NCBI GenBank assembly: GCA_040285825.1
Contig: JAUPSS010000006.1
Location: 868,001 to 932,000 of the forward strand
Origin: Eukaryota sp. TZLM1-RC
Taxonomy: Eukaryota > Metamonada: BaSk clade
Direction of reading: 5' to 3'
DNA: 64,000 nt
The position numbers and the translations under genes are program-made. This document shows positions 41,802 to 51,900 of the stretch, in pieces. The stretch's first letter is position 1. Each line of letters opens with the position of its first letter. The notes beneath the pieces were generated by a model. That model had not been told where the DNA came from, did not search any database, and worked only from the letters and a program-made list of their open reading frames with translations.

Positions 41802-42080
41802 TTTGTCACTTTCTTAACTAAAAAGGATCCTGAACAGGAAAAACAACTACCAACTGTCCTGAAATACAAGCAAGAAACTCCTTCTCCTCAAACTGTTTCG
41901 AAGATAAAGTCTTGGGAAGCGAAAAGACATGGTGGTGAAATTCCCAAAGGCAGTGCAGCCAGTGAAATTGAGAGTAAAACAGCCAAAGAGGAAGTTCAAC
42001 CTGCACCAGCCCATAGACCAGAGAAGAAGGGATTCAAGAGGAGTTTGATTGAGGAGGAGATGAATATGGGATTTTATTAG
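41802..42080 (+). pseudogene. C-terminal coding fragment of an unrecognised charged protein
   Basis: An open frame without an early ATG that reads like genuine coding sequence: DPEQEKQLPTVLKYKQETPS, then VSKIKSWEAKRHGGE and EKKGFKRSLIEEEMNMGFY before TAG. It is Lys/Glu-rich and probably disordered or coiled. TTAACTAAAAAG just before it could be a splice acceptor, so this may be a last exon. An RT element inserted four bases after the stop codon. I do not recognise the family and cannot find a convincing upstream part. Confidence 0.45.
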
Positions 42081-42083
42081 AAG

Positions 42084-42826
42084 TTTTTTTAAACTGGAAT
42101 ATTTATTGAGATAAAAAAATCTATCTAGAATTCAATATCCTCCAAACAAGCGTCACTATTACTGAACCTACTCATAGCATTACGTTCATATTCTACACCA
42201 ATAGCTAAAAGTACCATTGAAATCATGGTTTGGAATAGACTTGAAAATGCAATAAACAGTTCTATTTAACCAGAAAGTGGAATTCACTTTATTTACCAGA
42301 CCTATTCAGTAACACTTTTTTTGAAAATTTCAAAAATGTGCGACCCTGAAAGTCCAATATTGCCAAAAAGAGAAATTACAAACGGTACAAACTGATATTT
42401 CACATGTTCCACTCTACCTAACTGTGCCAAAGGTTCTTCATATTTTTTATCTTCTTTTTTTCGGCGTTAGATAACGGCGAATCAGCAGAATACACTAAAC
42501 GAGCAGCAGAATTTTTGCAAACATCAACTGAGACAACATCTACAACATTGAGAACACCTGGAGCTACTAAATCTGCCCTTCTTTTACCAAAGGAATCATC
42601 AGTTTGATCTGAAGACAGCTTACGTATTAATGGCTCAATAAATGCCTCAATACTGAAACTTTTGCACATGGCATATAATTGATCACGAACTGAGTCATGA
42701 ACAATTGAGCAATAAGTTATACAATACTTACAGTTTTAAATGTGGGAAAGCGTAACAACACTCTTGCAGCGACAAATTAAATCATTTGGTAATGAACAAG
42801 GCCATAGAAAACATCTCATTCTCATT
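42084..42826 (-). pseudogene. 5'-truncated RT element copy, 3' end
   Basis: Very similar to 473-1220 and to the end of RT element A on the minus strand. It holds the 3' UTR with AATAAA complement, the tail, the endonuclease core (KRRADLVAPG, then VVDVVSVDVCK, 42418-42669) and part of the zinc motif. The T-run at 42084-42090 is its A-tail. It is cut at 42826, close to where the segmental duplication begins. Confidence 0.85.
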
Positions 42827-42834
42827 ATTAGCAG

Positions 42835-45325
42835 TTGATTAAATGATATTTGCTTGGACTATAATTTGATACAATTACCATCAAAAGTAAGAAAACACCG
42901 ATTACTATGTTTCCTACAATTATATCAACTATATTTTACTCATATCCATATCTTTTCCACCAAAGGTCCATTTTTGTCAAAGTAGTTCCTCCAAGATCAA
43001 CGGACAAATTTCCTCGCTAGTCTCTGATCAATGGTATAATGATTCATGATGTTTTCCTGTTTTTTTAATATTGACAGGAAAAGAATCAAAAATTGTTTTG
43101 TAGAAAAACGCCTTATGGAAGATTAAGTGTTTGTTGATGCATCAATAGCGCCATTGGCTGAATTTCACACAATAAACTAATCCATAAACAAGAGATAACG
43201 TTAGAAAGGATACCTGGGTTATATCAAACCGACACAATCAACTAAAACAGTTACAAACAAGAGAAAAGATTCACTCAATGTTAGAAAACCGACCTATTTC
43301 TGACATATACAGGTCAACTGATAATACAGCTTGCCCTAATAACATTCAAACCAACAACAACAACAAATAGTTGGACAACCTATGTTGGGATTCAAACACT
43401 GGTTTCAATGTTTCTTTTCAGGGAAGAAAATCCGAGTTGAATACAAATAGGTATTTATGATTTCACATCCACATTGTTCCTTGTACAATTTAAAGGATTT
43501 GGTGAAGAAGGCTGTGGCGAACATTGTCTATGTTAATGTTAGTGAATAAAATCTTAACCAAAAAAATTTGGTAATGAAAAAGCTAATGCACTCTTTTAAG
43601 CCATAAAAAAAGAATAGAATTCCACTCTTTCTACTTAAGATCTCCTTTAACAACATCATTGATCCCGTATGTGTTAGCACATTTGCCCGTGCCCTAGAAT
43701 ATAGCTCCACTCTCTCTGTATTGTCTCATTCCAACAACAACATTGTCCTGAAGGAACATGCTCCAAAATCCCATTCCACTCTTTCTCAATTTTATCTTTC
43801 CAAAAGCAACATTGGCAATTCAGCCGGATCCAAGCTTGAACAAATAACATCTTATCGTCCTTTTCTAAGGATTTTTTGTTAATGAACACCTTTTTAAATT
43901 ATTCTATTAAGCAATCTTAATTTGCACCATTAAATTTTCCAAAAATTAATACAACAAATCAGCTGATGTTCAACTATTTACAAGCAAATCAAAACTTCGG
44001 ATTGGAGTGAAATTCATTCAGGGAACTTTTGTTTGCTTATTCATTTAAGTCATTTAATATAAAATATGAAAATATAAAATGCACAATTAAAACTCCACAT
44101 CATCAAAACCTGCCTCCTTTAAAACAAAACAATTAAATGCCAAAGATTCAAAAAAATTTCCCAAAAGAAGAAAGTGAATCAGAAATCAGTTTCACCATTC
44201 CCTTAAAAATTGTAAATACAATCCTGCTTTGCCAGTAAACACGATTGAAAATTTCTTCCAGTTTTTCCCTTTGCAACTACAACAAAAAAATCCTCAAGGA
44301 AAGCCAAAGCAGCCTTACCTGGAGATCCAAGCAAAGCAAAAACAAAAGGACATTGATTATATTGGGCACGAGAATTTTCATTAATCGAGGAAATGGGTTT
44401 TGCATATTTAGCAATTTTTTATTTTTCGCCTGCAAGGAGAGGATTATTTACATCCGAGATAATGAGCTGTTCGTTAGAAAAATTACAGGGGTCAATAGAC
44501 AAGCAACAAAAGCACCTTCAATAGCATTAATACCAAGTTGGACAGGTTTCAAATCGTCCCTTGCCTTAGAAGAAATTCATTAAAAATAAGAGAATAAAGC
44601 AATCTGGTGAAAGAGTCTCCAATAGCAATTGGTCCAACTCCATCAGGTTTGTTACTTGTTTTCTGGTTTAACATAAGCACTTGTGTATCACAAACAGAAT
44701 TTTGAGTTTTAAAAATCAGAAAACTCCAAACAATAGCTTTTTGGTCAACCATGAAATTTTCAAAATGTGTTGTTATCCTTCGCTAAGACGAATATAGTTT
44801 AACTTCTGTCAAAGGTTAGGCATTCATTCCTTCTCAGTCTACAGAAAGGGATGTATTTCAGTAGTTGAAAAAGAGGATTGGGAAATGACTTTTCTGGTCT
44901 TTGATACCTAACAAATCATGGTTTTTACCAAGAACTAACACTTTTTAATAACTGAACAACGAGCCATAAGTAAAGCTTTGACCTCCACCAACACCATCAA
45001 TTGAATGTAGTTAATATAACGAGGAAGAGCTATCAATAACGAAAATAGAATTCTGATCTTCCATATCATATGAGCGAATCTACAACCACTTTCCATTGAG
45101 AAGAATTCCCCGGTCATCTAAAAAATTGAAATCTTCAGTTCCGAGGGTATGAAATTGATGTATTTACCCAGTGCCCCATTGGACTTCTTTTTCTATCCCT
45201 TGGAAGGCTCAAGAACATTGAGTAAATGTCGAATGTCAGAATTTGAGACTCTGTTCCATGGAGATCGAGTTGTAAAATCAACAATTGCCCAAAAATTTGG
45301 AACTATAATACATTTTGGTGACAAC
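42835..45325. repeat. Segmental duplication, copy 1
   Basis: About 2.5 kb matching 60947-63440 in the same orientation, with only scattered substitutions and small indels (offset about 18.1 kb). It contains an LRR remnant and a minus-strand RT relic. The two copies diverge abruptly at their ends (TTTTGGTGACAACACTC here, TTTTGGTGACCACAAAC there). Confidence 0.85.
43455..43905 (+). pseudogene. LRR gene remnant within duplication copy 1
   Basis: Starts with codons for CSLYNLKDLVKKAVANIV, then stops and frameshifts, with LRR scraps (ARALEYSSTLSVLSHSN, LSKSNIGNSAG). It matches the remnant at 15416-15850 and its 3' flank, and is nearly identical to 61569-62019. Confidence 0.7.
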
Positions 45326-45480
45326 ACTCAACCATTTCATGTCATTACGATTCCTCAATACCGGAAATGATATTTCTTCCATCAATCTACGATGAATTCA
45401 TTTCAAGACCAAGTGTATCGCCTTGTTTAACACCTAAAGACGAAAGCAGGTCAAAGTTTTCATAGACCAATGTGTTGTCT
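44060..45480 (-). pseudogene. Scrambled RT element relic, copy 1
   Basis: Minus-strand pieces of an RT element close to element B. 44075-44375 is the C-terminal tail (QCPFVFALLGSPGKAALAF, GKTGRNFQS). 44549-44752 is the RT finger region (NKPDGVGPIAIGDSFTRLL). Near 44960-45030 is a TIDGAS-like stretch. Near 45405-45475 is VYENFDLLSS followed by GVKQGDTLG. The endonuclease and much of the palm are deleted. All but the last piece lie in the segmental duplication. Confidence 0.7.
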
Positions 45481-45514
45481 AAACTGAAAGAACAATGATG
45501 TGATGTGATGTTTT

Positions 45515-45639
45515 TTGGCGTTCACGAATTCAATTTGCCATTACTAATAGATTACCACGGTTTTTCAATAGAATAGGAGAAGCTGTAGCTAGACAGCAAG
45601 CAGATCAAAATTTTGTAGAGGAAATTTTGGCTCAATGAT
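45515..45639 (+). repeat. Relic of a dispersed C-terminal coding sequence, copy 3
   Basis: The best-preserved of three relics: an open stretch reading RIQFAITNRLPRFFNRIGEA, then VARQQADQNFVEEILAQ and a TGA stop. It matches 21090-21255 and 12044-12140. It lies about 260 bp upstream of the giant RCC1 gene and in the same orientation. Parent family unknown. 45640-45901 is the 5' flank of the giant gene, AT-rich, with no recognisable element. Confidence 0.65.
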
Positions 45640-45901
45640 AGTCGTCCCATTAGTTAATTTAATTAAGTGCGCAGGTTCAACTAATTATACATTTGTTGGT
45701 TCATAAATAGTACAATAGTATAATGAGGGAAATAAGGAGGAAAACAACAACTGCCCAAATGCCGAACTTATTGATCATTTGCTGTTCGTTTAGCAATTTT
45801 TTGGTTTTGTTTAGTAATTCAAAGTCAATGCCTTTAATGCCGATTTCACAAATTACGAAATGCTTCCAATTCACAATCATTGAAGTTAAATCAAACAACC
45901 A

Positions 45902-48900
45902 ATGTCGACTATATTTAAACCTACTTGTCCAGTATCGCTTCTGATATCAGAAGGGGCATGTGCACTGCTTACAAATAATTGGACAATAGTGCCTCTTGAG
46001 TATTCTGCCTCACGAAGCCATCACAAGATACATCTCACTCAACAATTTCATGTTGTTGAAACAGAAGACCATATGTACTTGGCCCTCCAACCACGTTGCA
46101 TTGAAGGATCTTTCGTTTGCCACGCAGTTTCTTTACCATGCATTTCATCCACTAAGATTTCCATGTTTGCCAGTATGGAAGAATACATCTACGCTATTTC
46201 CTCTAACAACATTCTTCATCAGATTGATCTTGTTGATCTTACATCATGCGAGTTCTCTCTCCCATTCAAGCCAAAACAGTTGGAGGTGGGTTATGGCAAG
46301 ATCTTTCTTGTTTCGACCGAAGGTGATCTCTGTTCTCTCAATGCCAGAAATGGTAAAATTACTAATGAACCAGTAAATCAGGTAGCCAGTTTTGCTCTCG
46401 GAGCCGATTTTTCTTTGTTTGTCACTTTTGATAGGAAACTCCACGTCCTTGATATGTTTCATCGCCGATCAACCCAAATCAATGACATTGATGGTGTTAC
46501 TCACGTTTCTGTGTTTGGTAACAATGTTGTTTGTGCTACAGATTCTCATGTCAATCTATTTGAATTATTCAATACTGATGCAAGTACTGTGAAGATGCTG
46601 TTGTCATGTCCTATAGCTGACTTTAGTGGTCCCATTTCTGATGTCTTTGCTACTTCTACTGGATTTTATGTAGTTTCCAACGCTGTTTTCTTTGCTAAAT
46701 TGCCAGAAGCACCATCTGATTTTGTTTGTGATACAATTAAGTTTAATCAAATACTTTTATTTGATTGCAACAACAAAGCTCAATTGGTAACCCAAAATCT
46801 TTATTCTCAACAGTGTTTTGCTGTTGGTGAAGCATCAACAACAGCCAGTAAATTCCACAAACCAATTGAAAATCAAAAGTCGTTGAACCCTCCGAATGAG
46901 TTTTTTCAGGACCAAACACCAGCAACTGTTCATGACTTAGCAGCCAATGAATCTGTAGTTGATGAAGTAGAATCTAATAAGCATGTTGAGACTCAGCCAA
47001 CTCCTGATGACTCTGCAGCCAATGAATCTGTAGTTGATGAAGTAGAATCTAATCAGCATGTTGAGACTCAGCCAACTCCTGATGACTCTGCAGCCAATGA
47101 ATCTGTAGTTGATGAAGTAGAATCTAATCAGCATGTTGAGACTCAGCCAACTCCTGATGACTCTGCAGCCAATGAATCTGTAGTTGATGAAGTAGAATCT
47201 AATCAGCATGTTGAGACTCAGCCAACTCCTGATGACTCTGCAACCAATGAAGCTGTAGTTGATGAAGTAGAATCTAATCAGCATGTTGAGACTCAGCCAA
47301 CTCTTGATGACTCTGCAGCCAATGAATCTGTAGTTGATGAAGTAGAATCTAATCAGCATGTTGAGACTCAGCCAACTCTTGATGACTCTGCAACCAATGA
47401 ATCTGTAGTTGATGAAGTAGAATCTAATCAGCATGTTGAGACTCAGCCAACTCCTGATGACTCTGCAACCAATGAATCTGTAGTTGATGAAGTAGAATCT
47501 AATCAGCATGTTGAGACTCAGCCAACTCTTGATGACTCTGCAACCAATGAATCTGTAGTTGATGAAGTAGAATCTAATCAGCATGTTGAGACTCAGCCAA
47601 CTCTTGATGACTCTGCAACCAATGAATCTGTAGTTGATGAAGTAGAATCTAATCAGCATGTTGAGACTCAGCCAACTCTTGATGACTCTGCAGCCAATGA
47701 ATCTGTAGTTGATGAAGTAGAATCTAATCAGAATGTTGAGACTCAGCCAACTCTTGATGACCCTGCAGCCAATGAATCTGTAGTTGATGAAGTAGAATCT
47801 AATCAGAATGTTGAGACTCAGCCAACTCTTGATGACCCTGCAGCCAATGAATCTGTAGTTGATGAAGTAGAATCTAATCAGCATGTTGAGACTCAACCAA
47901 GAGGTCATGGTTTGACATCTAATGAAACTAAAGTTTACAAGACAGATGCCAGTGAGGAAGTTCAAACCCAAGCAATTGTTGTGGGGGCAGGGATCAAGAA
48001 CAATTCTTCTACAAATACCTCTTTTTCATGTAGTAATTGTGCCAAATCTCCATATGAATCTTCAGATTCATCAAAAGAGTCAGATTTGGAAGATGATTTA
48101 GATTTGAACAACAATGATGTTCTTTGTTTTGATAACATGAGCGTGGAAAATTCCCAATTCTGTAGTGAAGTTCATGAGAATCATGGGAAACATTTGTCCT
48201 ATCAGAATAAGTTATGCAAAGGGGATTTGTTTTTCCATGTGTTGGATCATGCTTGTTTCATGCAATTTCGACACCACAGAAAGCGAATTCCATTAAAATG
48301 CAACGTGGAAAAATTTTTCTTGACTGAAAAAGGTCCCATAATCAAAACTGATTCTAAACACTATTACTGGAACTTTAAATATGCTGATGATATCAAGTCT
48401 GTGGAACTTGAACATTACCAGGGTCTTGACAATCTTGACATTATTACATTTACACATTTTCCTTTAAGCTCTGACGGAACTGTTTATGTACCTAAGCGTG
48501 ATGAGGATGGATATTTTGAGGAGAATGCTTTTGTACCATCAGAAGTACTTGTCAATATTCGTCAAATTTCTGCCTGTGATGAATTGGCAGCTTTCGTTAC
48601 TTATGATGGTTACGTCTGGATTTGGAACAGGGAAGTTGGCGAAATATTCAAACACAAGCAGTTACAACATGTTAGTCAAATTTCTGTGAGCTCTTCTCAA
48701 GGCTTAGTTGTTTTAAATGATGGAACTTTGTTAGGATGGAGCAGTCACCAGGAATGTGGCTTTATGCCTAGTGGAGTTGAAGAAATTCCTATCGAAATTC
48801 CTGTTGTAATTGATGTCCCTCCAATGGAATACGTGGAAGTTTCACAAGACCATGCGATATGTTTAACCAAAGAAGGAACTGTTTATACTTTTGGTTCTAA

Positions 48901-51900
48901 TAAGCATGGTAAATGTGGAGTTAATTCAGATGATGATTTTGTGACTCCAACTTTATTGCCATTTCGGAATATTGATCATGTTGCTATTGGGGAAGACAAT
49001 TCATATTTCATAAAAGATGACGAAATTTATGCTTGTGGCGAAAGAGATGGACTCTTACGAAAATCAAAAGACAGTTGTGCATCATTTAAGCCTGCTTTCA
49101 GTGTATCCACTGGTCCAGAATTGAAAGTTTCTCAGCTACTCAAACAACCCTGGGATAAGGAAGTTAATGCTCGGTTGGTCAGAGAAGCTAATATAGGCAT
49201 CAACAGAATTGCTTTCGACAATTGGGGAAATCTGCTTTATGTTAATGCAGAAGGCAAACTTTTAGCTAAAGGTGATAACAACAACAATGTTCTGGGAATT
49301 TGTAAGACATCCGAATCTTCTTTTACTCAGGTTGTCAATGGTAACAATGTAACTGATGTTTTCATGGTCAGTGGTGCCTCCTTTTTCAAAACGCAAAGTG
49401 GTCAGATTCTTGCTTGTGGAAATGGGGAAAAATTAGCTATCCCAAGCACCAAGGATGAAAATGGAAATTTTGTTTCGGAGATCAAAGTAGCTGTGCCTTT
49501 TGAAGATGTTGCTGGTGCCAAATTTTTCTCTGGTGATTCTGGAAATGTGTCTGTTTTGTTTCAGGATGGTAAATGTGGCATTATCAAATCCGGATTGGGA
49601 CTTATGTATCCCAAAGTACTTGCTAGCTCTTCCATTACCATGATTACTTCTAATGGTAACTCTGATTGGTTTGTGAAAGAAGATGGATCTGTCTATAGAG
49701 CGTCGCCTGATTTACGTAGAATTGTTGGTCTTTCCAAAGTTGTCTCCCTTTCTGTCAGTGATTTCAGCGGCCTAGCCCTTCTCAATGATGGTTGTGTTGT
49801 TACATGGGGTCGCTGTACTTTTAATTTTGAGTCAGGAGCAGAAGAAATTGATTTAAATTTTGACGGGCTGAGTACACCATCTTTGTACACCTCTGAGGAT
49901 GCTAATGGTTTTGGTAGTAATTATTCTGATTTTTTTGTCATATGTGATTTACCCAAGATTAAAGCAATTGCTGCTGGAAATTTTTATTCACTCTTTGTTA
50001 CTGAAGAAGGGAAAGTTTTAGTTATAGGTAACAATGATCAAGGTCAAATAGGTCTAGGAGGATTGAAGAAAGCTACAGTTTTTACTGAAATTCCGAACAT
50101 CCGGAATGCTTCTGGTGTGAAGGCATACAAAGATTCTTCCGTTATAGTGTCTAATGGAGAACTTTATATTACTGGAGACCTTGGAAAGTATTTCTTTGGA
50201 GAACCTTGCACGACTTTTACCAAAATTCCAGAGGTGACGTACACCCCTGCCTTGGATTACTCAAAACTGGGTTTTGTTGAGCCAAAAGATATAGACTATT
50301 CTCAGGACGAAGCAAGAATTAGTTATTTAAATAGAATTCGAACTAATGGTGATTTGGATTATACAATTGTTCTCAATGAAAATGAGTTTGTTTTCAATCA
50401 CAAGTCCAATCATGGAAAGATGACTTTGAAATTTCCAAATATTCATCGTGTGTTTGCCTCAGAAAATTATCCAGTTTTTAGTACGAAAGATTTGACATAT
50501 TTTGTTGTTATGATTAATCATCAAGATTCTGAGGAAGTATATCAAAAGATTTTGGGATTGGATGCATTCGAAGTGAAAAAATTCGTGTATTCGACCCAAT
50601 TATTCCTTTGTCTTGATATAATTGGTAATGCTTATAGAATCAGTGAAGAGTTAGAAGTGCAAGAACTTACTCAATTGAAGAATGTTCGGCAGATTTCACT
50701 CTTTGAATCATCAGCAGCTTTTGTCACTGGTGATGGGTTTGCCTGGTTATGGGATTTGGGTAATTATAGTGTAACCAATGAACAATTAGTTTGTCATCCT
50801 TACTTACATAACGTGAAACAGGTGGCTATTGGCAATTTAGGATATGACCATCATTTTCATTTAGTAGTCTTAAATGATGGAAAATTGCTTGGTTGGGGTA
50901 ATGCAAAACGTCTTGGTTTTTCAAATGATGAATGGGATAAAATTCCAATGGAGTTTCCTGTTCTAATTGATGTTCCACCTATCGAATACGTGGCAGTTTC
51001 GGGAGATCATGCTATTTGTTTAACCAAAGAAGGAACTGTTTATACGTTTGGTTCCAATAAGCATGGCAAATGTGGAGTTAATTCTGACAATGATATCATG
51101 ACTCCAACTTTATTGTCTTTCCATGGTGTTGACCACGTTGCTATCGGTAAGTCCAATTCCTACATCATAAAGGATGACATAATTTTTGCTTGTGGTAAAC
51201 AGCACGGAATCTTCGCAAGAACACTACCTCTTCATCAATTTAAACCAATCATATCCTTGTTAACCGGATCTAAGGCAACTTTACTTGTCAGATATGAATC
51301 GGATTGGTCAATTGAAGAAAACTCACTGATTTTGAAAAATTCCATGTATAATCTTGATAGAATTGCTCAACTTAATGACAGATTAGTGTATGTCAATAAC
51401 GAAGGTAAAGTACTGGGTATGGGCAGTCAGTATTATTATCAATTGGGATTGGGTCATAGGGAAAAACCTACTGCGTTTACTCAAATTCCACTGTGCTACT
51501 CGATTCAAAGCGTGTACGCAACACAACATTTTACCTTTTTTAAAACATCCGAAGGCGAGGTTTATGCCTGTGGAACAGATTTGAATGTATTTAAAGCCTT
51601 AACACCTGGTGTCAGAATCGAAAAAAATCAGAAAGTTGTTGTTAATCTTGGAAATTTGGGGAGTTTTCATGGAGTTTGTAATGTTCTCTCGGATAATGTC
51701 ATCTTTCTAAACGGATCTGCGACACTGTATAAGGATGATTCGCAATCAGTTGAGTTACTCTCAGATGTTGTGCAAATGGTAGTTTCTGGGGACAAGAGTG
51801 TTTGGTTTCTGTCTTCCAGTGGTCATGTTTATCGCTATTCTAAATCTCTCAAACGTATAGTTGGTCTTTCGCGTGTTGTCTTGATTTCTGTCAGTGAGAC

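Noticed and set aside
44245-44583. 112-codon plus-strand ORF, also at 62342-62695
   Set aside because: Antisense to the C-terminal tail and finger region of the RT relic and present only because the segment is duplicated.
46940-47914. Regularly spaced repeats that could suggest a CRISPR array
   Set aside because: Units are contiguous 75-bp coding repeats without unique spacers, inside a eukaryotic gene.
46937-47971. 344-codon antisense ORF over acidic repeat block 1 (and a similar one at 53513-54241)
   Set aside because: It is the mirror of a 75-bp unit that lacks stops on both strands; the sense frame extends far beyond the repeats into RCC1 and PH domains, while the antisense frame ends with the repeats.
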